This document shows, in pieces, positions 16,405 to 25,185 of a stretch of DNA of 64,000 bases (positions are counted from its first letter, which is position 1; each line of letters begins with the position of its first letter). The position numbers were made by a program, and so were the translations under genes. The stretch is from Streptomyces narbonensis (GTDB lineage Bacteria > Actinomycetota > Actinomycetes > Streptomycetales > Streptomycetaceae). The notes below the pieces were generated by a model. That model searched no databases. It had not been told where the DNA came from and worked only from the letters and a program-made list of their open reading frames with translations. The DNA lies in NCBI RefSeq assembly GCF_014649015.1, contig NZ_BMSF01000001.1, forward strand, positions 310,001-374,000. The letters are read 5' to 3'.

Positions 16405-16736
16405 TCGCCACCGGGACCGCCGAAGGGCGCTGCACCACCAGGACCGTTGAAGTGCGGTGCGCCACCGGGACCGCCGAGGGGGGCGCTGAGCCACCGGCCG
16501 GACCGATGGCGCACCGCCCTTCTCGCGTGGGCCACCGTCCACGTGGACTCTCCGGACGGGCGCGGCGGCACGGTCTCACTCGCGCGGGTGAACGGAGCCC
16601 GGAGGAGACGGCGATACCGACCCCCATCCGTACGCCTGTCCGCTACGAAGACTCTGCACAGGCCGCCTCCCGGCCTGTGGCCGCAGCCCGCGTCCCCCGC
16701 GGCCGGCCCCGCCTTCCGATCAAGGACCCGCATGCG
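16405..16736. other. 332-bp intergenic region with imperfect direct repeats
   Basis: The first 90 bp contain three degenerate copies of GCCACCGGGACCGCCGA at about 16408, 16436 (as CACCAGGACCGTTGA) and 16460, spaced 27-30 bp apart. The remainder is high-GC sequence with no convincing gene. Because the sigma factor starts at 16737, its promoter should lie within the second half. Confidence 0.5.
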
Positions 16737-17393
16737 ATGGACACCCCGCCCCCGGCCGGCCGTCCCGGACGGCTGCGTCTGGTCCCCCCGCACGGGGCCC
16801 GCCCGGTGAACCGGCCTGTTCCTCTGGGCGACCTCGGACCGCCCCCTCGCCACGCCCTCGCCGAGGTGATGAGCAAGGTCGCCCAGGGCGACCAGCAGGC
16901 GTTCTCCACCCTCTACGATGCGCTCGCGCCGACGGTGTTCGGCATCGTCGTCAGAGTCCTGCGGGACCGCGCGCAGTCCGAGGAGGTCACCCAGGAGGTC
17001 ATGATCGACCTGTGGCGGCAGGCCGCCCGCTACGAGCCCACCGCCGGGTCAGTCACCTCCTGGGCGGCGACCATCGCCCACCGCCGGGCCGTGGACCGTG
17101 TCCGCTCCGCCCAGGCAGCCACCGACCGTGAACACGCGCAGGCCGCACGCGAACACACCACCGCCTTCGACGAGGTCGCCGAGCAGGTCGAGACCCGGCT
17201 GGAGAGCGAACAGGTACGCCGCTGCCTGCGCGGCCTGACCGAACTCCAGCGCCAGGCCGTCACCCTCGCCTACTACGGGGGACTCACCTACCGTGAAGTG
17301 GCCGAGACCCTGCACACGCCGCTTCCCACCATCAAGACACGCATGCGCGACGGACTGATCCGGCTCCGCGACTGCATGGGGGTGACCGCATGA
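16737..17393 (+). CDS. sigK: ECF sigma factor, SigK-like
   Basis: A 218-residue ECF sigma factor. Region 2 is visible as FSTLYDALAPTVFGIVVRVL...SEEVTQEVMIDLWRQAARYE and region 4 as LTELQRQAVTLAYYGGLTYREVAETL followed by PTIKTRMRDGLIRLRDCM. This is the group regulated by RskA-type anti-sigma factors. The ATG at 16737 is chosen because the preceding sequence has no conserved region; the true start could be up to about 40 codons further in. Its stop overlaps the anti-sigma start (ATGA). No extra C-terminal domain. Confidence 0.88.
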   Translation: MDTPPPAGRPGRLRLVPPHGARPVNRPVPLGDLGPPPRHALAEVMSKVAQGDQQAFSTLYDALAPTVFGIVVRVLRDRAQSEEVTQEVMIDLWRQAARYEPTAGSVTSWAATIAHRRAVDRVRSAQAATDREHAQAAREHTTAFDEVAEQVETRLESEQVRRCLRGLTELQRQAVTLAYYGGLTYREVAETLHTPLPTIKTRMRDGLIRLRDCMGVTA

Positions 17394-18142
17394 ACCAGCA
17401 CCGCTCCGACCTCCACGCCCTCGCGGCCGCCTACGCCCTCGACGCGCTCGACCCCGCCGAGCGGGACGACTTCGCCGCGCACCTCCCGCACTGCGAGGAC
17501 TGCCGCAGGGACGTGGCCGAGTTCGAGGCCACCGCCGCCCGCCTCGCCGGGGCCACTGCCCAGGAACCGCCGCCCGCCCTCAAGCAGCGGACCATGGCGG
17601 GCATCGACGGTGTGCGCCAGCTCCCGCCGCAGGTCCCCACGACCGGCGCCACCCGAAGCCTCACCCACACCCTGAGGCGCAAGGCCGGGCCCCTGGCCCT
17701 CGCCGCCTGTCTGGCCGCCGCGGTCTCCTTCGCCGGCCTCGCCGCCTGGCAGTACCAGGAGAGCCAGCACGCCCGGCACCAGGCCCAGCAGGCCGAACAG
17801 CGACTCGACACGGTCAGTACCGTGCTGGCCGCACCGGACGCCCGCACCACTCACGGCCGGGCCACCAACGGCGCCCTCACCACGGTCGTCAGCTCCGACC
17901 GCCAGAACAAGGCCGTCATCACGGCCACCGGCCTCCCCGCCCCGGCGCAGGGCACCACCTATCAGCTCTGGCTCGACCAGGACGGCACCATGCAGCCCGC
18001 GGGGTTCCTCCACTCCGACGGCACGGTCGCCCTCGACGGCGACCCCGCCGACGCCACCGCCGTAGGCCTCACCCTCGAACCGACGGGGGGATCCCCCCGA
18101 CCCACGACCACCCCCCTGCTTCTCCTACCCCTGCCGGCCTGA
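17390..18142 (+). CDS. rskA: RskA-like anti-sigma factor
   Basis: A 250-residue single-pass membrane protein. The N-terminal anti-sigma domain has the HLPHCEDCRRDV zinc-type motif (H-x3-C-x2-C), one transmembrane helix lies around residues 100-120 (LALAACLAAAVSFAGLAAW), and the extracellular RskA domain follows (TTYQLWLDQDGTMQPAGFL, ending in TLEPTGGSPRP and LLLLPLPA). It should hold the co-transcribed sigma factor inactive until cleaved by regulated proteolysis, as for SigK in mycobacteria. Confidence 0.9.
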   Translation: MNQHRSDLHALAAAYALDALDPAERDDFAAHLPHCEDCRRDVAEFEATAARLAGATAQEPPPALKQRTMAGIDGVRQLPPQVPTTGATRSLTHTLRRKAGPLALAACLAAAVSFAGLAAWQYQESQHARHQAQQAEQRLDTVSTVLAAPDARTTHGRATNGALTTVVSSDRQNKAVITATGLPAPAQGTTYQLWLDQDGTMQPAGFLHSDGTVALDGDPADATAVGLTLEPTGGSPRPTTTPLLLLPLPA

Positions 18143-18382
18143 CGCACCGCCCTCCACCCCTTTCTCCGACCGCCCCCGCCCTCACGTTCACACCCGCCGG
18201 GCCTCGGCCTCCCACCGAAAGAAGAAGCACAAAGGGCTGGATACGTCTCTGCGATCATGTCAGCGCAGACGACTACTCACCCCGACCTCGCAGAAGCGCC
18301 CTTCACCGGCAGCGCATCGACGAACCTGTCCTCTCGTGACCGATGTTCTGGGTCACCCTCGCCATCTGGCGGGCGACGAGGA

Positions 18383-20230
18383 TTACTCCACGTCGACGCC
18401 GTATCCACGTACGAGGGTCTCCAGGCCATAGTCGTAGCCCTGGCCGACGGCGCGGAAGCGCCATCGTGGGCCCCGACGGTAGATCTCGGCGAGGAGCAGG
18501 GTGCGTTCGCTGGTGGCGGCGTCCAGAGTGGCCTGGGCCGTGGCCGGAGCATCGACGCCCGGTGCGAGGGTCATCTGGACGGCTCCGATGTCCCCGAAGG
18601 TGGCGGCACCGTCGATGGCGGCGGCGATCGCGATCCTGTGGGCGGCGGAGGGCAGTGCCGCGAGGTCGACGGCGATGGTCTGCTCGGTCGGGCCGTCGCA
18701 GAGGAGACGGGTGGCTCCGTCCGGACTTTCCGGCGCGCTGTAGAAGACGAAGTCCCCGTCGCAGGAGACCTGCTCGTCCTCGTCGAGGACGAAGGCGACG
18801 ACGTCGATCTCGCAGCTCGCCTGCTGTGCCCAGGAGGCACTCACGTGCCACTGGTCGGGGGCGGGAAGTGAGGGAAGGTCGATGACTCCGCCGCGCGGCA
18901 GGATGTCGGTCATCGCATCGTCCTGGGCGGGGACGTCGGCCGGCTCGGGGGCGGGGGCTCCGAGCCAGGCGTGGGCATGGACCGCAAGCCCCAGCGCGGT
19001 GATGCGGGTCATACGTCGGTCGAGTTCGCCCCCGGGGAAGAGAACGACGTCGGTGACGCTCGCCGAGAGGTTGATCGCGGCGGCCCCACCCAGCTCGACG
19101 ACCCTCGCCCGGGCAGCTGATGCCTCCTCGTGGGTGCCGCCCAGAATCAGGACCCGCCGACGGCCGAACGGCCTGGCGGAATGCTTGGGCTCGGGTCGCC
19201 TGGGCGCCGGCATGTTCGCGATAGCTGCGGTCGTAGTGGGGGACGGCGTCGGCGTGGTGGGCGGCGTGGCCGGGGTCGTGGCTTCCGGGGTCTTCTGCGG
19301 CGTCTGATTCTCGTGCGGTGTTCCGGGACGTACCTCTCCCAGCAGCTTCAGGAAGGTGTGCTCGTCGACGACCGTGACGCCTTCGGCCATCGCGCGCCGT
19401 GCCTTCGCCGAGCCCGAGGCCGCGTCGTTGGTGACGAGAGCGCTGGTGTGCCGGCTGACCGACGACATGATGTTCAGGCCGGCGGCGACGGCTCGGGCCA
19501 CCAGCTCGGCCCGGGAGGTCGCGGCCTCGCCCGTGATGGCGATCTTCATGCCCTGGACGAGCGGACCGTTGGGTGTCAGCCGGCCCGGGTTGCGGTACGC
19601 GCACGGGGTCTTCGGCGGATTCGGCGCGAACTGCGGATCCTGCCGGGGAGGGCAGGGCACCAGCGGCAGCGGGACGTCCAGCCGTGCGGCTTCGGAGAGG
19701 GAGGACCGGAAGATTCCCGCGAGGACGCGCGTGTCGTCCAGCGCGTCATGAGCTCTGGTCTGCGTCACGCCGTAGTGAGCGGCAAGTGACGCCAGGCTGA
19801 GGTCGACGGAGGGCGGCTCCACTCGCCGGTTCAACGCCAGGGTGCACAGCCGCTGGGCGACGGGGAGATAGAGCCGGGCGCGGGCGAACTCATGGGCGAG
19901 AAAGTCATAGTCGAACTGCGCGTTGTGAGCCACCATGACGCGGTCCTGCAGGAGCGCTCCGATCCGTCCGGCTACTTGCTCGAAGCTCGGGGCGCCGCTC
20001 AGCCGTTCCGCGGTCAGGCCGTGGATGTGCACGGGGCCGGGGTCGCAGCCTGGGTTCAGCAGGGTGGAGTATTCGTCGGTCTGGGTCCCGTCGGGCCCGA
20101 AGGTCAGCACGGCGATCGAGAGGATCCGGTCACGCCGGGCGATCAGGCCGGATGTCTCGACGTCGACCAGAGCCCAGTCGTGTGTGTAGTCGGGCAGGTG
20201 TGACACGTCGAGCGCGGCGGCGAGAGACAT
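18383..20230 (-). CDS. DEDDh exonuclease - BRCT - BRCT-like - TerD fusion
   Basis: A 615-residue multidomain protein. Residues 1-175 are a DnaQ-like 3'-5' exonuclease with Asp23/Glu25 in DVETSG, Asp107 in NAQFD, His161 and Asp166 in the Exo III box. Residues about 225-305 are a BRCT domain of the DNA ligase type (GMKIAITGEAATSRAELVAR). A Pro/Thr-rich linker follows, then a second BRCT-like segment at about 358-425 (VLILGGTHEEASAARARVVE). The C-terminal 160 residues are a TerD-like calcium-binding domain (WAQQASCEIDVVAFVLDEDE, DGDFVFYSAPESPDG, YRRGPRWRFRAVGQGYDYGL). It links nucleic-acid trimming to the tellurium-resistance/stress family. Single gene, divergent from nothing; it ends facing the anti-sigma gene. 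Confidence 0.9.
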   Translation of the reverse strand: MSLAAALDVSHLPDYTHDWALVDVETSGLIARRDRILSIAVLTFGPDGTQTDEYSTLLNPGCDPGPVHIHGLTAERLSGAPSFEQVAGRIGALLQDRVMVAHNAQFDYDFLAHEFARARLYLPVAQRLCTLALNRRVEPPSVDLSLASLAAHYGVTQTRAHDALDDTRVLAGIFRSSLSEAARLDVPLPLVPCPPRQDPQFAPNPPKTPCAYRNPGRLTPNGPLVQGMKIAITGEAATSRAELVARAVAAGLNIMSSVSRHTSALVTNDAASGSAKARRAMAEGVTVVDEHTFLKLLGEVRPGTPHENQTPQKTPEATTPATPPTTPTPSPTTTAAIANMPAPRRPEPKHSARPFGRRRVLILGGTHEEASAARARVVELGGAAAINLSASVTDVVLFPGGELDRRMTRITALGLAVHAHAWLGAPAPEPADVPAQDDAMTDILPRGGVIDLPSLPAPDQWHVSASWAQQASCEIDVVAFVLDEDEQVSCDGDFVFYSAPESPDGATRLLCDGPTEQTIAVDLAALPSAAHRIAIAAAIDGAATFGDIGAVQMTLAPGVDAPATAQATLDAATSERTLLLAEIYRRGPRWRFRAVGQGYDYGLETLVRGYGVDVE

Positions 20231-20445
20231 GACGGCAAGGATGATCCGGGCGCGATCGAGGCTTCAACCCGAATGCCGATTTGTCCCCTCGACCCTGCCG
20301 AGAGATCGGCCCAACACTTCCGGCCGCTTTCGGGCCGAACGGCCGCTGGAGGCCGCCATTAGCTGGTTTTAGCCGGCCAGATCAAGCCATCCACGGGCTG
20401 CCCCCGAGCGCCCCTGCCACCGACCCAGAACCACCCCTGACCAGC

Positions 20446-20470
20446 AAAAAGACCCTCCCGAAGGAGGGTC
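20446..20470 (-). terminator. Intrinsic terminator of tRNA-Arg
   Basis: Perfect 8-bp stem GACCCTCC/GGAGGGTC with a 4-nt loop, followed on the - strand by five T. It lies 11 bp beyond the tRNA 3' end. Confidence 0.9.
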
Positions 20471-20480
20471 TTCCGTCGTG

Positions 20481-20553
20481 CGCCCCCGGCAGGACTCGAA
20501 CCTGCGGCCAAGTGCTTAGAAGGCACCTGCTCTATCCACTGAGCTACGGGGGC
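20481..20553 (-). tRNA. tRNA-Arg (anticodon TCT)
   Basis: Reading the - strand: acceptor stem GCCCCCG/CGGGGGC, D arm GCTC...GAGC, anticodon stem GGTGC/GCACT with loop CTTCTAA giving anticodon TCT, variable loop TGGCC, T arm GCAGG-TTCGAGT-CCTGC, discriminator G, with only CA (not CCA) following. It reads AGA, a very rare codon in such a GC-rich genome. tRNA-Arg genes can be integration sites, but no integrase or att-like duplication is seen here. Confidence 0.95.
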
Positions 20554-20846
20554 CGGGTGGTGGCCGTGTGGCCTGGAGGCCCTGGTGGGTGGGGTGTGGC
20601 CTGCCGGGACAAGGATAGGGCTCCGATCGCCTTGGCCCGGGTGCTTCACCTGCGTGGCACGATGTGGAGGTTCGGTGAAGCGGAACGATAATCGCAGGCA
20701 GGTGCGATTCGCGCAGCGGTTTTCACGCCACTCGGGGCGGGTGTTGTGCACTCGTTATGCCTGCGGGTCCGGTCGCCCTTCCCTTTCTCGGCGCGCAGGG
20801 CGCCTATACGCTTCAAAAACACTCATAAATTGGGCATTCTTCGCAT
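20554..20846. promoter_or_regulatory. Intergenic region carrying the tRNA and dynA promoters
   Basis: This 293-bp gap lies between divergent transcripts. The last 40 bp before dynA are unusually AT-rich (around CTTCAAAAACACTCATAAAT at 20813-20830), the best candidate for the dynA promoter. No purine-rich ribosome binding site precedes the dynA start, so a leaderless or near-leaderless message is possible. Confidence 0.45.
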
Positions 20847-22472
20847 GTGGTGACCTTGGACGAACGGCCTCAGCTGATCGACGCACTCTCCGCCCTGCGC
20901 GACCGTGTCGCCGCCGTGCGTCTCCCACTCCCTCTCCCGGGCGCATCACGCGCCCGGCAGACCCGGGCCGAGCTCCTCGCTCAGCTCGACGACTATCTGG
21001 TGCCCCGCCTGAAGGATCCCGACGCCCCCCTCCTCGCCGTCGTCGGCGGCTCCACCGGGGCCGGAAAGTCCACGCTCGTCAACTCCCTTGTGGGGCGGCG
21101 CGTCAGCGAGTCGGGGGTGCTCAGGCCCACCACCCGCACGCCGGTCCTCGTCTGTCACCCCGAGGACCACCACTGGTTCGCCGGGATGCGCGTCCTCCCG
21201 CAGCTCACCCGCGTCTGGCTGCCCCAGGCCGACGAGGAACACCCCGGCGAGGAACCGCCCGAGGAGAACGCCCTGCGGGTCGAGACCGCCTCCTCCCTGC
21301 CGCGCGGGCTCGCCCTGCTCGACGCCCCCGACATCGACTCCCTCGTCGTCGAGAACCGCCTCCTCGCCGCCGAGTTGATCTGCGCCGCCGACATCTGGGT
21401 GATGGTCACCACCGCCTCGCGGTACGCCGACGCCGTCCCCTGGCACCTGCTCCGTACCGCGAAGGAGTACGACGCCACCCTCGTCACCGTCCTCGACCGC
21501 GTCCCGCACCAGGTCATCGGCGAGGTCTCCCGTCAGTACGAGGCCCTCCTCGACAAGGCCGGCCTCGGTGACGTGCCCCGCTTCACCATCCCCGAACTGC
21601 CCGAGTCCACCGACGGCGGCAGCGGACTCCTGCCCGACAGCGCCGTCGCCCCGCTGCGCGGCTGGCTCGCCCACCGCGCCGAGGACCCCGCCGCCCGCCA
21701 GCAGGCCCTCGACCGGACCGCCACCGGCGTCATCGACTCCCTCGACACCCGGCTCCCCGAACTGGCCGGAGCCGTCGCCGCCCAGTACGCCTCCGCCGTC
21801 CGCCTCGGCGGTGCCGTCGAGGCCGCCTACCGCGAGCAGGGCAAGCGCGTGCGGCAGCAACTGGGCCGCGGCGCCGTCCTCGCCGGCGACGCCCGCGCCC
21901 GCTGGCGCGCCTACCCCCGCGACAGCACCGCCGACGAACTCCTCGACGCCCTCGCCGAGTCCCTCGCCGCCCTCCTGCACTGCGCGGTGGCCGCCGCGGA
22001 GGAACGCGTACGCGACGCCTGGCAGCGCGACCCCGCCGCCGACGCCCTCGGACCGCCGCGGACCGGCGGCGACCGGGACGCGGGCGAGCGGACCGGCGTG
22101 GAGGTGCGCCGCTGGCGCCGCGTACTCGAGGAACTGGCCGAGGAGGAGGTACGGAACGTCGAGCGGCCCACCGGTTCGCGCGCGGCCCGCACCGCCGTCC
22201 CCGAGGCCGACACCGTCGCCGCCCTCCTCGCCGCCTCCCTCCTCGGCGGCCGGCGCACCCGGGCCGCCGGTGACCGCCTCGCCGAACTCCTCGGCGCCCA
22301 GGCCGCCCTGCGGCTGCGCGACAAGGGAGGCGAGCTGGTCCTCTCGTGCGTCGACCGCGTCCTGCACGCCGAGCGCGACCGGCGCCTCGCGCCCCTCGAC
22401 GGACTCGACGTGACCCCCGAGCCGCAGGCGGAGCTCATCGCCGCGCTCTCCGTACTGCAGAAGGAGAAGTGA
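20847..22472 (+). CDS. dynA: Dynamin-like GTPase DynA
   Basis: A 541-residue GTPase with P-loop [10 protein letters not shown] near residues 68-77, switch Thr in PTTRTP, a G3-like [10 protein letters not shown], and a G4-like region VTVLDRVP. A long helical C-terminal part fits a dynamin stalk. No transmembrane segment. In Streptomyces venezuelae the pair DynA/DynB stabilises FtsZ rings during sporulation septation, DynA depending on DynB for membrane placement; size, absence of membrane helices and order before a membrane-bound partner agree. Start is GTG at 20847 (or GTG at 20850). The next gene begins 1 bp after its stop. Confidence 0.8.
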   Translation: MVTLDERPQLIDALSALRDRVAAVRLPLPLPGASRARQTRAELLAQLDDYLVPRLKDPDAPLLAVVGGSTGAGKSTLVNSLVGRRVSESGVLRPTTRTPVLVCHPEDHHWFAGMRVLPQLTRVWLPQADEEHPGEEPPEENALRVETASSLPRGLALLDAPDIDSLVVENRLLAAELICAADIWVMVTTASRYADAVPWHLLRTAKEYDATLVTVLDRVPHQVIGEVSRQYEALLDKAGLGDVPRFTIPELPESTDGGSGLLPDSAVAPLRGWLAHRAEDPAARQQALDRTATGVIDSLDTRLPELAGAVAAQYASAVRLGGAVEAAYREQGKRVRQQLGRGAVLAGDARARWRAYPRDSTADELLDALAESLAALLHCAVAAAEERVRDAWQRDPAADALGPPRTGGDRDAGERTGVEVRRWRRVLEELAEEEVRNVERPTGSRAARTAVPEADTVAALLAASLLGGRRTRAAGDRLAELLGAQAALRLRDKGGELVLSCVDRVLHAERDRRLAPLDGLDVTPEPQAELIAALSVLQKEK

Positions 22473-22473
22473 C

Positions 22474-24345
22474 GTGGTGGACGTGGATGTCGACGCGGAT
22501 GGCGAGCGGGGGCGGGGGCAGGGGCGCGGGTCGGACGTTGGTCCCGGATCCCGATCCGGGGGTGGGGCCGGGAGTTGGGACGACGGGCTGATCGCTCGGC
22601 GGGCGAGCGAGCGGGCCGCCGTCGTGGCGGGCGAGAAGGAAGCGGAGGCACCCGAGGAGGACATGCTCCCCGCTCTCGGCGGGAACTACGGCGGCCCCCT
22701 CCGCACCCGCCTCGACGCCCTCCACGAGCTCGTCGGGCTCTCCCGCACGCGGGTCGAGGGCGAGGCCCTCGCCGAGGCCGGGCGCGTCCTCGACGAGGCC
22801 GCCGCCCGCCAGCGGCTCTCCGCCCGGCACACCGTGATCGCCATCGCCGGCGCCACCGGAAGTGGCAAGTCCACCCTCTTCAACGCCCTCGCCGGCGTCC
22901 CCGTCTCCGAGACCGGCCTGCGCCGCCCCACCACCTCCGCGCCCATCGCGCTCAGCTGGTCCGAGGGCGCCGCCGGCCTCCTCGACCGGCTCGCCGTCCC
23001 CAGCCGGCTCCGCCGCCGCCCCCTCGCGGGCGGCGCCGCCGACGCCGACCTCCAGGGCCTCGTCCTCGTCGACCTCCCCGACCACGACTCGGCCGTCACC
23101 GCCCACCGCGACCAGGTCGACCGGGTCCTCGGCCTCGTCGACGCCGTCATCTGGGTCGTCGACCCCGAGAAGTACGCCGACGCCGCCCTCCACGAGCGCT
23201 ACCTCCGCCCCCTCGCCGGGCACGCCGAGGTCACCTTCGTCGTCCTCAACCAGATCGACCGGCTCGGCACCGAGGCCGCCGACCTCGTCCTCGACGACCT
23301 GCGGCGCCTCCTGGACGAGGACGGAGTGGCCCTCGGCGAGCACGGCGAACCCGGCGCCACCGTCATCGCCGTCTCCGCGCTCAGCGGCGAAGGCATCCCC
23401 GAACTGCGCGAACTCGTCGGCCGCTTCGTCCAGGACCGGACCGCCCCCGAACGCCGCCTCGCCGCCGACATCGACGCCGCCGCCACCCGGCTGCGCCCCT
23501 CCTACCTGGCCGACGGCCGTGCCGGCCTCGACGAGCGCGCCCGGGGTGACTTCACGGACCGGCTCGCCCTGGCCGTCGGCGCCCAGGCCGCGGGGGAGGC
23601 CGCCGAGCGGGTCTGGCGCCGGCACGCCATCCGCGCCTGCGGCACGCCCTGGCTGCGCCTCTACCGCTGGTACGAGCGCCTGCGCGCCCACGGTTTTGCC
23701 GACCCGCGCCTCGACACGCCCGCCGTCGAGGACGAACTGACGGCGCGCCAGCGCGTCGAGCAGGCGGTACGGATCGTCGCCGACGAGGCCTCGCGGGGAC
23801 TCCCCGCCCCCTGGGCGCAGGCCGTCCGGGAGGCGGCGGCGCGCGGGGCCGAGGGGCTCCCGGAGGCCCTCGACGAGCTGACGGCCGGCCTGGGCGACCC
23901 GGCTGCCCGGCCGCCCCGGCCCGCCTGGTGGCCGGCCGCGGTCCTCGCCCAGGCCGTGATGACGCTCCTGCAGATCTTCGGTGCGCTCTGGCTGGTGGCC
24001 CAGATCGTCGGTGTCGTGGAGCCCGGGATCCTTCCGCCGGTCCTCGTCATGCTCGGCGGCATCGTCGGCGGGCCGCTCGTCGAATGGGCCTGCGAGGGCG
24101 CGGTCAAGGGCCCCGCCCGGCGGTACGGGCAGGAGGCGGAGCGCCGGCTGCGGGAGGCCGCCGCGGCCTGTGGCCGGGCCCGGGTGCTCGATCCGGTGGC
24201 GGCGGAGCTGATGCGCTACCGGGAGGTGCGCGAGCAGTACGCGACGGTGGTCGGCGTCCGTTCCTCGGTGCGGGTGGTCGGCGGACTGCGGTCCGGCGTC
24301 CCGTCGCGGCCGGGGGCGACGAGGGCGGGTGTACGGGGGAGGTAG
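22474..24345 (+). CDS. dynB: Dynamin-like membrane GTPase DynB
   Basis: A 623-residue GTPase with a disordered Gly/Arg/Asp-rich N-terminus, P-loop GATGSGKST near residue 128, LVDLPDHDS at G3 and VVLNQIDRLG at G4. Two adjacent transmembrane helices lie at about residues 487-535 (PAAVLAQAVMTLLQIFGALW and ILPPVLVMLGGIVGG), then a basic C-terminal tail. This is the membrane-anchored partner of DynA in sporulation septa. Start is GTG 22474 or 22477. It ends in front of a strong terminator, so dynA-dynB form a two-gene operon. Confidence 0.82.
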   Translation: MVDVDVDADGERGRGQGRGSDVGPGSRSGGGAGSWDDGLIARRASERAAVVAGEKEAEAPEEDMLPALGGNYGGPLRTRLDALHELVGLSRTRVEGEALAEAGRVLDEAAARQRLSARHTVIAIAGATGSGKSTLFNALAGVPVSETGLRRPTTSAPIALSWSEGAAGLLDRLAVPSRLRRRPLAGGAADADLQGLVLVDLPDHDSAVTAHRDQVDRVLGLVDAVIWVVDPEKYADAALHERYLRPLAGHAEVTFVVLNQIDRLGTEAADLVLDDLRRLLDEDGVALGEHGEPGATVIAVSALSGEGIPELRELVGRFVQDRTAPERRLAADIDAAATRLRPSYLADGRAGLDERARGDFTDRLALAVGAQAAGEAAERVWRRHAIRACGTPWLRLYRWYERLRAHGFADPRLDTPAVEDELTARQRVEQAVRIVADEASRGLPAPWAQAVREAAARGAEGLPEALDELTAGLGDPAARPPRPAWWPAAVLAQAVMTLLQIFGALWLVAQIVGVVEPGILPPVLVMLGGIVGGPLVEWACEGAVKGPARRYGQEAERRLREAAAACGRARVLDPVAAELMRYREVREQYATVVGVRSSVRVVGGLRSGVPSRPGATRAGVRGR

Positions 24346-24353
24346 TCCGGCGG

Positions 24354-24389
24354 CTCCCTCACCCGTACTTCCCCTTCCGGGTGAGGGAG
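24354..24389 (+). terminator. Hairpin terminator after dynB
   Basis: Perfect 12-bp inverted repeat CTCCCTCACCCG/CGGGTGAGGGAG with a 12-nt loop, 9 bp after the dynB stop, followed by TTGTCC. The strong stem without a full T tract is usual for Streptomyces. Confidence 0.8.
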
Positions 24390-24502
24390 TTGTCCCCAAT
24401 CGTCAGTTCGTCCACAGGTCTCGGCGGGTACGTCCCCACCGCCCCCATCATGGTGCCGACCGAGAGAAACGCACAGGTGAACGCAGGAGTTGGGGGCGGA
24501 CC

Positions 24503-24961
24503 ATGAACGACACGACCGTGACGCTCGTCGGCAACGTGGCGACGGCGGTGGAGTACCGGGAGACGGCCGGAGGCGGGGTGGCGCGGTTCCGCTTCGCGGT
24601 GACCGCGCGACGCCGTGACCGGGAGACAGGTCTCTGGTCCGACGGAAATACGAGCTTTTACACGGTTTCGGCCTGGCGGTCGCTCGGGGCCAATCTCGCG
24701 GCCTCGGTCTCCGTCGGGGAACCCCTCGTGGTGCACGGCCGGTTGAAGGTGCGGGAGGACGAGCGCGACGGACAGCGCAAGACGTTCGTGGACGTTGACG
24801 CACTGGCCGTCGGGCACGATCTGACGCGGGGCACGGCGGCCTTCCGAAGGGTGGCGAAAGCGGAGCAACCGCCCCGGGCAGAGCCCGAGTCGACCCTTGT
24901 CCCGGCGCCCGAGGAGGACCCGTGGACCGAGGCCACGAAGCGGTTGGTGACCGCTCCCTGA
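24503..24961 (+). CDS. ssbB: Single-stranded DNA-binding protein, SsbB type
   Basis: A 152-residue protein with one OB fold: MNDTTVTLVGNVATAVEYRE, VARFRFAVTARRRDRETGLW, TSFYTVSAWRSLGANL, GEPLVVHGRLKVREDE. The C-terminus ends in KRLVTAP and lacks the acidic DDDIPF-type tip of the replication SSB, so this is the second paralogue. In S. coelicolor the second SSB is needed for chromosome segregation during sporulation, which suits its place beside dynA/dynB. Confidence 0.88.
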   Translation: MNDTTVTLVGNVATAVEYRETAGGGVARFRFAVTARRRDRETGLWSDGNTSFYTVSAWRSLGANLAASVSVGEPLVVHGRLKVREDERDGQRKTFVDVDALAVGHDLTRGTAAFRRVAKAEQPPRAEPESTLVPAPEEDPWTEATKRLVTAP

Positions 24962-25000
24962 CCATGTGTGGTGGGGATTTGTCGACCAACTCGCCAGGGG

Positions 25001-25029
25001 GATAACGATTCTGATTCGGAATGGTTATC
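25001..25029. promoter_or_regulatory. Imperfect inverted repeat upstream of the surface protein gene
   Basis: GATAACGATTCT and GGAATGGTTATC form an inverted repeat (10 of 12 positions) with a 5-nt spacer, in an AT-richer island between ssbB and the surface protein gene. It could be an operator or promoter-associated hairpin; nothing more can be said. Confidence 0.4.
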
Positions 25030-25185
25030 TGAACGTATGGCCGGGCACCGGGGGGTTCCGCATCCATAGGATTCCCGGGTACTCATGTGGCACGTGAGCC
25101 CATCGAGTCTGTGAGTCTGCTGGCGTGCGCTCCCCCCATGCGAATCGACCAAGTTCGCGGAGCGGTGCGCCCGGAGGGGAATGCA

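Noticed and set aside
20481..20553. Integrated element at tRNA-Arg
   Set aside because: No integrase, no duplicated tRNA 3' end and no mobility genes on either side.
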